NCBI RefSeq assembly: GCF_000972845.2
Contig: NW_020853550.1
Location: 712,501-776,500, forward strand
DNA length: 64,000 nucleotides
DNA from: Larimichthys crocea
Lineage: Eukaryota; Chordata; Actinopteri; Sciaenidae
Direction of reading: 5' to 3'
Shown here: positions 1-12,300 of the stretch, piece after piece
How positions within the stretch are numbered: the stretch's first letter is position 1
Layout of the letters: every line of letters begins with the position of its first letter
Position numbers and translations under genes: made by a program
The notes under the pieces: generated by a model
The model's database searches: none
Seen by the model: only the letters and a program-made list of their open reading frames with translations
Told to the model about the DNA's origin: nothing

Positions 1-370
1 AATTAAACAAGAGTGAGTTTTATTGCCCACAATATAATTGTTTCCTCTTCATGAGGAAGAATGTGTTATTTATTCAGTCAGACAGTCTTACTTTACAGGT
101 TTTTTTTAATCACTAACAAGCACTTACCCATACTTCAGATACTTTTTCTAAACTCTTAACACAGACTCACACCTACAAAACCTACAAATTGATCATTTTC
201 TCCTCAAAAACACATTTTTTCATTTCAAAATAGAACACATCTTTCTCTGCACACACTATCTTGACCAAAACATTGTAAATCTGACTCAAAATAAAAATAT
301 TCTGTCAACTGTAAATGAAGCATTTCTTTTAAAGAAATGGATCTGGAGATCAACAGCTGCTACATTGGGC

Positions 371-1145
371 TCTTTTATGTCACAGTAGTCTCTCATATTA
401 TTAAATAAATAAAAATATTGCATCAGTCTTCTGCCCTCCTCAGCTCTTTGTAGCATCTTAGCATCTTTCAGCTCATTGTTTTGATTTTAAAGGTCCAGTG
501 TGTAGAATTTAGTTGCATCTAGTGGTGTAATTGCTGTATTGCAATCTCCTCACATCACCCTCACCATCCTAGTGTGAAGGAGAAACAACACTTGAAAAAG
601 CATTTTCTAGAGTCAGTATTTAGTTTGTCTGTTCTGGGCTACTGTAGAAACACAGTGTTTCAACATGATGGCCTTCATAAAAGAGGACCCGCTCCCACTG
701 TAGACATAAAAGGCTCATTTTAAAGAAACAAAATTTTAAAAAATCTTATTTTCAGGTGATTATTAATGCATGAAAACATGGTTATGAATATTATATTCCA
801 TGTCTGCCTTTATTTTCAGAATAAGGCTGAAATTAAAGGCCCCAATTCTTACACACTGCACCTTTAATCGCACAAAACTTCACTCTCACTGCTTTTGTCA
901 AGGCTCTGATAGATCAACTGTACACTTCATATCACCAAGGCCAGAAAGAAAGTCAAAGTGTGTGATTTTCTGCCACCAGTGGCCAGAAAATTGTAGCTTA
1001 AATGTGCATCATGTTAGACAGAAACATTGTATGTTAATTACCTCTTTATACAGAGTGAGCACTTGATATAAAAGATACAGTGAGCCAAATGACCTGAGGT
1101 TACAGTTTAACTATGGCAAGTGAGAGCACAAACACACTCACCTCA
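371..1145 (+). repeat. Dispersed repeat copy 1 (inverted relative to 4393-4860)
   Basis: Read forward, this segment matches the reverse complement of 4393-4860. Shared landmarks include CTTCTGCCCTC, CATTGTTTTGATTTT, the run from CGCACAAAACTTCACTCTCA into CTGATAGATCA, and the end around GTTTAACTATGGCAAGTGAG. The family is not recognised. This copy is longer only because a MITE sits inside it. Confidence 0.8.
491..863. mobile_element. TTAA-flanked MITE, complete, 373 bp (piggyBac-like target site)
   Basis: The ends are inverted repeats: AGGTCCAGTGTGTAGAATTT at the left, and a right end whose reverse complement starts AGGTGCAGTGTGTAAGAATT. TTAA lies on both sides (487-490 and 864-867). The related inverted copy at 4393-4860 has an empty site with a single TTAA at 4749-4752, so both boundaries and the duplicated target are read directly. 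It has no coding capacity, so it is non-autonomous. TTAA duplication is typical of the piggyBac superfamily; assignment to it is inference. Confidence 0.85.
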
Positions 1146-1379
1146 TACTGTGACATTATGCATTTCACTTTTTTAAATTACATAATAGTGGACATCTCTT
1201 TATGTTCCCTGAGCATGTAGAGCAGACTCCTGTCATCCAGCACTCACTGACAGGGAATGCTTCTCACTCATTAAATACAGTAAAGTTACCCTGCAGGTTG
1301 TGAGGCCTGGCTGTAATGTTGGAGTCATTTATCACAGCTGACAGCTTGTGTGGTTTCTTTCGTTCAACGGCACTGGCAG

Positions 1380-1573
1380 CTGATAGGTCACCACCTGCAG
1401 CCTCTTAGCTCCGTCCCGTCCAATCACTCGGCTTTATTCGCATGTTATGTAATTGGGCGGCCTGCATGTGTGGCGCTTGGCTGGGGCGGGTGGGGGGCGG
1501 AATTAAAAAGCAACTGTCTCCGTCCGATCGCTCTTTCCAGGCAAGCAGAGGAGCGCTGGATCTGCAGGAGGGG
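1380..1573 (+). promoter_or_regulatory. aldh1l1: Candidate aldh1l1 promoter and non-coding first exon
   Basis: A locally GC-rich stretch carries a GC-box-like GGGGCGGG near 1484. It ends in a good splice donor, with GTAAGA starting at 1574. The first coding exon starts at 3155 after an acceptor, with 20 bases of 5' UTR, so an upstream non-coding exon is required. This is the best candidate seen. The transcription start cannot be fixed from sequence alone. Confidence 0.45.
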
Positions 1574-1635
1574 GTAAGAACACACTTCACCTTTTATTCA
1601 CTGTTTGCATGATGCATAGAGTTTATGAAGGAGAG

Positions 1636-1644
1636 TCTCTCTCA

Positions 1645-1697
<53 letters not shown>
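1636..1697. repeat. (CT)n/(CA)n microsatellite
   Basis: A CT-rich run passes into an uninterrupted CA run of about 40 bases, just inside the presumed first intron of aldh1l1. Confidence 0.95.
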
Positions 1698-1699
<2 letters not shown>

Positions 1700-3154
1700 C
1701 GGCACGTACACACATTGTTTGGATCTGCAGCTGACACTTGTTGTGTTTGCAGGAACTGTTGAGTACTTAATTAAAAATCACAGTGTCACGTGACCTGTCG
1801 TGGATAAAGTGTGATTGTTGTAATGTATGTTAGTCTGTGTTTACACTTTTAAAACTGTTTAAAAGTGTCGGTCTGAACACTGTCTCAGTCTGCGGGCTGT
1901 CAAAACCTCCTCCCTTAACTCCCTCTGTACTTTTGATTGGTCACCAGAGGCAGGAGCTACACTGAGGGATTTGATTGGTTGACAGGGCAGCAGGCCCCGC
2001 CCCTCTGTTCGAGGTCAATAAATGGTGAAACTGACCGTATAGATCTCTCAACACTGAAGGGTTGATCTAGAAAAAGCTGTGCACTCAGACCATGTCAGTG
2101 TTTTTATATGAAGTTTACAGACAGACTGCAGAATGTGACTGTGTGCAACAGTGCATGTTTCAGGAGGTGATGTGCTCCACATGCATCATCCTGCTTTGTT
2201 TCTCATAAACTGACCTGTATTTGTTTTATTGGGTAACACTTTAGTTCCTTAAACGTTTCCAAGAAAGTTTCATGGACAGATCATTAGATGGTGTTGAACT
2301 GGTAAACTGTTACAACCTGAAGTTAATTTCTGAAGTTAGCATGCAAACTCTTTTGTGCAAGTTGTCCACAGGCATCATCAAATTCAATATAAATGAATAA
2401 TTCAGTTTGTCTGCAGGATAATGTGACGTGTGTGACAGTAACACAAGAAGAAAAGAGCGCTGAAGTCAAATGAACTGTTCCAGGAAACATCTGCATGAAG
2501 TTTGACACCATAAACTGCAGTCTGATTGCATCTTATTGCTTATAAAGTCAACTTTTTTAATTTGCAAAAGGAAGAATGTGTTATTTATTCTTGTTAAAGT
2601 TACACAGTCTCATGTTAAATTGAGCATTTCTTTCAAGGAGTTTAATCTGGAGCTCTACAACTTTTCTGAGAGTAACAACATGCAATGTTTACTCAGGAAT
2701 ATATATTATAATATAATATATAATATATATTCCTAGCATCTATTCAGAATGTTTCAATACAGCTCATATAAATACATACTTGTGTGTGTTTATGATCATC
2801 TACATGTACACATAGATTCTGCATTTCTGTCTGGACATAGATTTCTTCTCAAACTGTTTCATGTCTAAGTCATACCATGTTGAAACCAGGAGTTTGCTCT
2901 TTGGACTTACAGTACAGTACAGTCAGGGCTTTGACATGTTTGTTCGTCTTTAATATGAAATCCTGCACATGCAAACACGAGGCTAACAGAAGCACAGGCA
3001 TGTTCTGTCTTGTCTGAACTCTTTTGAGTGTATCCTGAAGTCAGTGTTGACTCAAGTTCATGGTTTCTTTCAAGACTGGAACAAGCTGATATGTTTCAGT
3101 CACTTCACAGTTGCTTGTACTAATTAAAAACATATATATTTTCTGGTCGTGTAG

Positions 3155-6100
3155 AACACAAGTGAGGTGCGAAGATGAAGATTGCAGTGATTGGTCAGAG
3201 TCTGTTCGGACAGGAGGTTTACAAGGAGCTGAAGAAGGATGGCCACACCATCGTAGGTGTCTTCACCATCCCTGACAAGGATGGGAAAGCCGACCCACTG
3301 GGTGAGAACTTCACTGGGACCTCCAGACAGTGCATTGCTGTAGGATCAGATAGAGTAACATGCTCTGAGTGTCCAAGTCATATGTTCAGACACTCCTGCC
3401 ATGATTGCACTTGGGTTGGATGGTGCCAAATGACATTTGGACTCATCACACAAAAAAAAATCAATGTAGTGTAGTGAACTTTTTCAAAGTTGCACAGTCA
3501 TCACTGTTGGTGTCCAAGTTCAGTGTGTCATCACATGTACGGCGCTAACTTTATCTGACAGCAGTAATAGCTCTATATTTGGATTTACAGCACTATAAGG
3601 AATGACTAGAAATGAGTGCAGATTTGGTTAGCTATGGGTTAGAACTACAAATTCCAGCATTCTTTTTGACACACAAAGTATGCTTCAAAATGATAGGTCA
3701 GGATCAGGAGGTAGAGATTGTTGAGAGTTTAGAAGAGTGTATTCATTCCTTTTTCAAACAGCAACTGAAGCGGAGAAGGATGGCGTTGCCGTCTTCAAGT
3801 TCCCCCGCTGGCGTGTGAAGGGCCAGGCCATCGCGGAGGTGGTGGCTCAGTACAAGGCCACTGGTGCTGAGCTCAACGTCCTGCCCTTCTGCTCCCAGTT
3901 CATCCCCATGGAGGTCATCGACCACCCCAAACACGGCTCCATCATCTACCACCCCTCCCTGCTGCCTCGCCACAGGGGAGCCTCCGCTATCAACTGGTGA
4001 GTGATGCTCATGTTCATCAGACTGGTCAGTAACCACGGTGACAAGTGCAGCTTTTATACCTGCTGTCTCCTGACACGCAGGACCCTGATCCATGGTGACA
4101 AAAAGGGCGGGTTCACAGTGTTCTGGGCTGATGATGGACTGGACACCGGACCAATCCTGCTGCAGAGAGAGTGTGACGTTGAACCAAATGACACCGTCAA
4201 CACTATCTACAAGAGATTTCTCTTCCCAGAGGGAGTCAAAGGCACAGTAAGTGTAGTGACGGGGCAAGGCATTGTGGGTGGAGAGGTGGTGTAGGCTGAG
4301 CTAATGCTAAAATAAAGTGGAAAAGATATGACAGGCAGCTGGTAGGAGTGTATATGTGTGATGTAACCACAAACTATACATATACATGAATGAATGAGGT
4401 GAGTGTGTTTGTGCTCTCACTTGCCATAGTTAAACTGTAACCTCAGAGGTTAAAGCAGGTCATCTGGCTCACTGTATCTTTTATATCAAGTGCTCACTCT
4501 GTATAAAGGAGTAATTAACAGATGACTTTCCTGCCTAACATGATGCACATTTAAAGCTGCATTTATTTTGGTCACTGGTGGAAAAAAATCACACACATTT
4601 GACCTTATTCTGGCCATAGAAAGTTGACATAGCTAACATGTTAGCCAACTACTGCCTTTTGACAACTTGCTGTTTGGTGATATGAAGGTAGTGTACAGCT
4701 GATCTATCAGAGCTTTGACAAAAGCAGTGAGAGTGAAGTTTTGTGCGATTAAAATCAAAACAATGAGCTGAAAGATGCTAAAATCTGCTGATGAAAAAAG
4801 AGCTGATGAGGGCAGAAGACTGAGGTGATATTTTTGTTTATCCAATTGATATGAGACTACTGTGACAGGTTTGTAGCAAATTAAATCATGTAACGTGCCC
4901 TCCTGTCTACCTTCAGTTGCCTCCAATCAGCTCCCCTCTCCAGTTTCCCAACATTACAAACACTGTGATGGCAAAGTCCATAAAGATTGCTTCAGAGACT
5001 TGCATTGGGTGCATTGTTCTGGTTCCAGGTGGAAGCAGTGAGACTGATTGCAGAAGGGAAGGCCGAGAAGATCATCCAGCCACAGGAGGGAGCCACATAC
5101 GAGTGCATTCAGAAGAAAGACAATGCTAAGGTAACATACAACAGAAAGAACAGAGCTTTACAGTGAAAGTAAGTCAGCCACTGTGAAGGTTTAAGACTTT
5201 TAGTGCTTTAAGGGTATCTTTAAACGGCTCTACTGTAAATGATTAAAACCCCTAATAAAGGTTCAAAAGAAATGGGATAAGAAGAAATGTAAAACAGTAA
5301 ACACAGTGTTTTGCTTCTGTTAGATAGTATACAACAAAAAGCAGACTGGAGATAGGGAGTCCACGGCCAGATTCGAATCAGGGATGTTCAGGTCACCATC
5401 TCAGGCCACGAGATGTGAGCGGAACTGCAAAGTTTAGTTGATTAATGGATTTGTCGATGGACAGAAAATTTATGTACAAATATTTTGATAATAAAATCAG
5501 AATTTGTTGTTCAAGCACAAATGCCAAATATTTGTTGGTTCCAGTTTTTCGAATGTGAAGATTTGGTGCTTTTTATGTCATTCATGAAAATAATCTGATT
5601 GTTTTGGCCATTAACCTGGGCTGTGCCTCTGAATTAAGACAAAATGAATGATCCAGAAGATAATCTGCAGATTATTCAATAATGAAAAGAATGGTTAGTG
5701 GTAGCACCAAATGTAAATTGTAAAAAGGGATTTGAAATGTGTCTCTGAATCTGCAAAACCATACTCGGGTCAGGAGCTCCAGGGCAGAGGGACCTTGACA
5801 GTGAAAGTCTGCTGGCATTTAGCTTGATATAAGGAGTCAAATATTTGATAATACAACTTTCACTGAAAGGCACAAATCAGAATTTTTAATTCATCACGCT
5901 TCACTCCAGTGCCACGCTTTTTACTCTGGTGTGACCCAGCTGACAGAGAGGAGGGGATGTCTCATGTCTTCACCCTGCAGAGAAATCATCAGAAATGTTG
6001 ATATATGATTCACTGTATTCGTTGTCATTGTATCTGAAGACGTGATCAGAAAAGATTTCTCTGTCTGTTGGCAGATTGACTGGAACCAGTCTGCTGAGGC

Positions 6101-6254
6101 TCTCCACAACTGGATCCGAGGAAATGACAAAGTGCCCGGTGCCTGGGCGGAGGTGGATGGACAGGTAACAGAGAGCAGCACGTTATACATCCACATCAGT
6201 GTTTGTCAAACTTTTTACACTGTGTACCACCTCAGAAAATAGCAAGCTCTTCTC

Positions 6255-6300
<46 letters not shown>

Positions 6301-9300
6301 TAATTTATTACAATTATTTGAATCCTGAATGGAACTAGTTCAAGAACCAGAGCAGAAAAGGGGTACTGATTGACTCATTCATTTACCTGTTTACTGTCTT
6401 GTTGTTTCATTTTATCTTTTACGTAATCATATTGTATCAGCATGAACGTCACTGTCAATCAAATCTGATCAAATCACATCCACACAGTTCTGATGAAGCA
6501 GATTAGTTTTAGACTGTTTTAGACTGTGAAACTATTAAATGATTAAAAAAATACTTCTAATTTGAAGGTGACTTTTTTTAACCACACAGTGAAGAAACAA
6601 AGAGTGAAGTCACAGTGACAACTGTTGAGTTACTAAAATGCAGTTTTGTGTCTCTCCCCCTGTAGAAAGTGACTTTCTACGGCTCTAATCTGGTGGATAA
6701 CGGCCCGGCAGCTAAAGGGCAGCCCCTGGAGATCCTCGGAGCCAGCCAACCAGGCATCGTCACCAAGGCTGGCCTGGTGCTGTTTGGCAACGACGGCAAG
6801 GCAGTAAGTCAATTTATGAAGCCAAATTCCAAAATGTTACCTGTGATTGTGTTGAGTTCATTACTGTGTAAATAGCTGCTGTCCGTTTTATATCACCTCC
6901 ATTGGCTGTTCTGCCTTGATGTGAAAGCTTCTCGGTGCAGCTGATTATTCTGATGTTATGTTATTCATATTTTAGAATTATATAGTAGATTTTTATCCAG
7001 GCTTTTTATCAGTTGAAGTGACAACTATGATTCCAAAGGCCTGTTATCCTGAGTCAGTTATATCACTGCTGTCACATTTACATTGATGGCTTCGTCTGTC
7101 TGCAACAACATTTCAGTGTCCCTACTGTTTCATTCAGACATGACCGGACATTTACAAGTATGATTGAAAGGGAGCAGAGAACGAAAGTTATAAATCAAAA
7201 CTTAATCTGGACTTCACCTTCACCTTCACGCCACACACACGGCCATGGTCTTGGTCACCATATTGGAATGTAACCCACGGCTCTTCTTTCTTTTGGCTCT
7301 CTTATTGTTTAAATGTAAGTCTGAAGCTAAAAGTCTGGGTTACTCCTGCATTGTTCCATCAGAGAAGGAGAGAGGACCGTGTTGTATTGTCATCATACAT
7401 TTTAACACCTGAATGTGTTCTCAAACTTTTTATTTCCACGTTCACATAGCTGGTTTACAAACAGGTTCGTGATGTGACTGAACTTTGGCAAAGGAACAAA
7501 ATACATATGACATGTAAACAGGTTGACAGTGCAACATAGATAGTTGATAGACGATGTACCGCAGTTGTTAACTGTATATTATTATGGTGCACAATTTTTT
7601 AAAAAGAATAATACTGCAGAGTGAAATTCTGGTGGCTCATATTAATGTTCACCACAGATATAAATAAATAACCACAGAGGACATGGTTATACAACTTAAT
7701 ATCCAGCACATCTGGAGTAAGTGGTCATCAAATTCAGAGTGGATACTAATAATCCTCTTCCATCAGATAGTACCTGATGGAAAGGAATAGTTTGGCATAT
7801 TGGACTTGTGTGTTTTTGCCCAGTGTTTGATGAGACTACAAATATCACTCATCTCTGTGTGATGAATGCAGAGCTCGAACCAAGAAACCAGTTAGCCTAG
7901 CTTAGCATAACGACTGGGAGCAAGGGTTAACTGCAAAATGACCCACTAAAGTTCAACAACACACAGACCAGCACCTCAGAAGCTGGTTTTAGATATTGTA
8001 GGCAGAGGGCAATCAACCATTTTTTAAATCTAGAATTTATGTAGGTATATTTTTAAACCGTAAACAGGACCAGCCTAGATGTTCCCCCCTGCTCTCACTC
8101 TTTATGCTAAGCTAAGCTAAGCTAAGCTAAGCTAAGCTAAGCTAAGCTAAGCTAAGCTAAGCTAATTATCTCCTGTCTCCGGCTCCAGTCTCAGCTAACT
8201 CTCTGCAAGAACACAATTAATGAGATTTTCCACAATGTCAATTTATTTCTTTTTAATAATAATGTTGACTGTATTTCAAGTTAAGTTCATCTTCATTGTT
8301 TTTTAAGTTAAGTTTAAGTTCTTGCGTGGCTGTTTATCTTAAATAACATTTATTATTTGAAACGTTTGGCTTCATTCTGGGATTTATCTGGAAATAAAAC
8401 TTACTGACGCTCGAATTGAAACATTTCAAAAGAAACCTATCACTAATCTGCCCCCAGGTTTTAATAACATCTGTTCTGAAGTTCTAGGCAGGACTCTGAC
8501 TTGTGGACAGTTTGACACCATGAACTTTCCGCATGTGCCTCTTCATCAGCAGCCTCTCAGTGAATAACTCGTCACAATCTGCACACTTGTACGGTCTCTC
8601 CTCTTTGTGTTTGGCTAAAACGTGCTTCCTCAGAGTTGAACCTCTGTTGAAAGATTTGTCACAGATGTGACAGCTGAAGGGCTTCTCTCCCGTGTGGGTC
8701 CTAATATGTTCTGTCATGTGCCCTTTCAGTTTGAAACACTTCCCACAGAAGGGGCAGCTGTAGGGTCTCTCTCCTGTGTGGACCCTCATGTGGTTCTGCA
8801 GGTTGCTCTGACAGGGGATGTGTTTGCCACATATGTGACAGTCAAAGTTCCCCTTGCTCTCGTGTGACTTGCTTTCATGCGTCTTGAGGTGCCATGTGAG
8901 CACAGTTTTTTTAGTGAATATGTAGTTGCATATGTGGCAGCGGTATAAGGTGGTGCTCGTCTTCTCTTCAGAGTTCTCTGGCTCGTCTTCAGGGGTTTGC
9001 TTCTGCTCCCTACTCTCCTCTGCTGCTCTACAGTCTTCTAACTGCTGCACTGTTTTGATGAGTTCTTTCGTCAACGCGTCCCCATCATCGCTGTCCTCTG
9101 CTGATGGTTGCTCCCCACTCCCGTTGATCCACAGTTCCTCCTTCGGCTCCCCTTGCTCCTCCTTAATCTCGGAGGGTCCTGGCTCCTCCTGGCACACACT
9201 CGGACTCCAGTTCTGGTGTTCTTGGGGAATCTCCTCCACAGATGTAGGTGTAGCTGGCTGTTTGGCATCTGCAAAGACGGAAACAATAATGCATTACATG

Positions 9301-12300
9301 TGTGGTACACATTGAAGTCGTCAGTGCCAAAGCAGTGTTCCCATCAATCCACAGCGATCAGGATTTTTACCTTTTGAGATAGTTTTGATCAGTCGCCTCA
9401 GAGCCACATCAACTTCATGAAGAGACAAACTAGTCATGATAGAAGAGCCTCAAACTAGGAACAATTTTTTTGTGAATGTGTTATACCAAAACATAACATT
9501 TAAAGAATAAATTCAAAAGATGCGTGTTCAAACAGCCAAGCATGTTCAAAGCACCTACATTTGGGCCGCCTAGAGCCAGTTTGTTCCAACAACTCACTGA
9601 CTTTGAATACAGTCATGCTGTCTTTTCATGTTCGTTATGAACACACCTTTAGTCAAAGCCTTCTGTATCAAACATAGAGTAAGCATGTTGGATCACTCAG
9701 TCAAACTATTTGTGAAGCACCTGTCTTACAGGTTAAAGCAGTTACTACAAAGAAGCCATAATGCAGTGGCGCAGTGCTCGTACATTAGCATATCAACAGA
9801 ACAGATTGTAGCCTGTCCTATCACACATATCAGTATATACACTTGCTGTATGTCAGCTAATAGGTAATAAGAAATTAAAAAACAGATATGATATTTGACA
9901 TACAGTAAGTGTTGCCTTAGCATTGACTGACAAATCTTCTGCTGTAAAATGTCTAGTTGAGTTCAAATCTTTGTCTCCACCAATTTGACTCCTCTAACTT
10001 TATTGAACTTATGTTGGACGACATGACAACTTCCCAAAAGTGAAGCCAAAACATCTCAATCACTCCCTGGTGGCTGGCTGCAGTGGATGGGACATGGGCC
10101 AAACTAAAAAAATCAAAGTACACGTCAAATAGATTTTTCCCAAAGATGGTTTCTGGCATTCTAAGGAGTTCTTATCTTCTAATGAATGTTTAAGTTTGTT
10201 TTTCTGATAAGTGGTTTGAGTTACTTGATGCTATAAAAAGGGGGTGTCCCATCAAGATTGACAGCTGAGCTCTGCTCATGACTGAGCTGTCAGCTGCGTC
10301 GGTGTGACCTCAATATTGCATCTCCGACCTACAGTCACTACTGCACAGACTCTGGCCCCAGATGACGTCACAAGTGCAAGATGACAGTGGCTTTATTCAG
10401 GATATTTTGGCTTCATTTTTGTACAGCGGGGAGAAGTGGAGTGGCAATGTCCATCTTTGTATACAGTCAATGATAAGGCTGTATACAAAGATGTTGGATA
10501 TTCAGCAGTGATCTGCTTGTAGCAGCTCATGTAACCTCAGAGATGAGGAGGGGGATATAGAGGTCTGATGAACTCACGTATTTCACACACCTCCAGGTAT
10601 TTTTTGATTTTTTTTACTTGTAGGCTTCAGCCTCAACTCACACTGACTCAAGTGAATTGAGGACATTCATCAGATTTCACACAGCTCCCTCTGGAGACAC
10701 TAAAGGAATATTGTCTAAGCAGTAGCACTCTCTAACACCTGGAAACAGACTCTGATATGTTCCCTTTAGAGATGCTGAACTTAATAACATCTGACTACAT
10801 TCAGCATGTGTGCTCTGTCGCCACCTCTGAACATAAATTGCGCACATACACACAGTGCAAAACACAATACTTAAGAGTGTTGTAACTTCATTGGCATTTT
10901 AAAACAATACATCACAGGCAATATACAGTATACTGCAATGTAATTTGAACAAAGTCGCATGGCTTAAAGGTAGGATACTGTCGATAACTACGTTAAAGAT
11001 CACAGTCCAAATAACTCATTTCGTAGAATAATGAGCACTTGACGTGCATTTAATTTGCATTTGTAGTTAAAACAGCAGCTGTTAAACTATCCGCTGGTAC
11101 ACAAATTGTTTCTGTGTATTTCTTTGGAGCATGTGACTTGTTAGACTTAAAGCAGATTGTAATTACAGCGACTCACCAGGAGCATCTGAACATTATGAGA
11201 TGTCATATTGTATCAGTGGATTGTAAGTGCTAGTCTGATGAAGCCAGACGTCAGCTGCAACTTCATTAAACACAAATATAAACAATAGCACCCCAACCGT
11301 TTTAAGATTGGAGTTGTAAATTTCATTAAAAGCCAGCATAACCTCTGAACTTTAACAGTAGTCAGCGTTGCTACATCAGCAGTATCAGTATACAGAGAAG
11401 CACCGTCTTCATGTGCTGTTTAAGTGCGTGCACTTGAACGGCGTGTTCTCTCATGGTTCAAGACCTGCTGAAGTTTTTCCCCACAGATGTAGCAGTTGTA
11501 AGGCCTTTTCCCCGTGCGAGTCCTCGGATGTTCTTTCACACGACCTTTCGGTTTGTATCTGTTGGGAAAGGCAAATTTCTTCTCTGCGATGTGTGCTCTC
11601 ATGTGGCAGATCATTTCACTCACGCTGTCTGTTATTTTACCACAAATGAGTGAGCTGAGCGTGAGCTGCGAGACACAGTTTTAATTCGACTGTTTTCAGA
11701 AAAGGCTGACAGCAAATGTTTTCTTCTTTGTGCATATTGGAGAGACTCCAAAGGATGGTAACAGTTGGTCAACTTGTGGTGGTATCTTGTATTCCATGTG
11801 CTCGCCGACTGCTATGACTCGATTTAGGCCATCTGGAACTCAATAATCATCATGCTCTCCAAGTCTTACAACTTGAGTTAGGTTGTCTGGCTCCTCATTG
11901 ACCTCACTGGTAATACATTCTTGCTGTATCTGCTGTTGCTGAGCACAAACCTCCTGTGTTGGTGTCTGCCTTCAATCTGTAACAATGGTCAGGAGAATGT
12001 TTTTGGTAGCAACTTTTAAAAATCACTTGTCTGATCACACATGAACTAGACGTTGGGAAACCTGAATAATCCCCAGCAGTGATGTGTCTTGTACTAACGG
12101 TAGAAGAGAAATCAAATAGAAGAAAACGACATTTTATCTTTAGACTTGTACTATTAAAAGCTTGTGGTTAAATTGTTGATCACATAATGGCAGTCATTAA
12201 AGCCAAAACAAATGAGAAACTTTCCATATCAACTCATTTTGTACTTAACATTTACAGATCTGTAGGCTTTTATTGTCAGTTTAATTTAATTGCCAGTTGA

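Larger units (their letters stand above)
1..1380. other. Intergenic, repeat-rich sequence upstream of aldh1l1
   Basis: No supportable gene. The stretch holds one arm of an inverted repeat (about 371-1145) with a TTAA-flanked MITE inserted in it (491-863). A short segment near 50-350 resembles sequence in intron 1 near 2560-2680, sharing a run like AGGAAGAATGTGTTATTTAT. That points to an old dispersed repeat. Confidence 0.6.

Noticed and set aside
3743..4267. 174-codon open frame on the minus strand over aldh1l1 exons 3-4
   Set aside because: Antisense shadow of conserved coding exons; no splice logic or family match.
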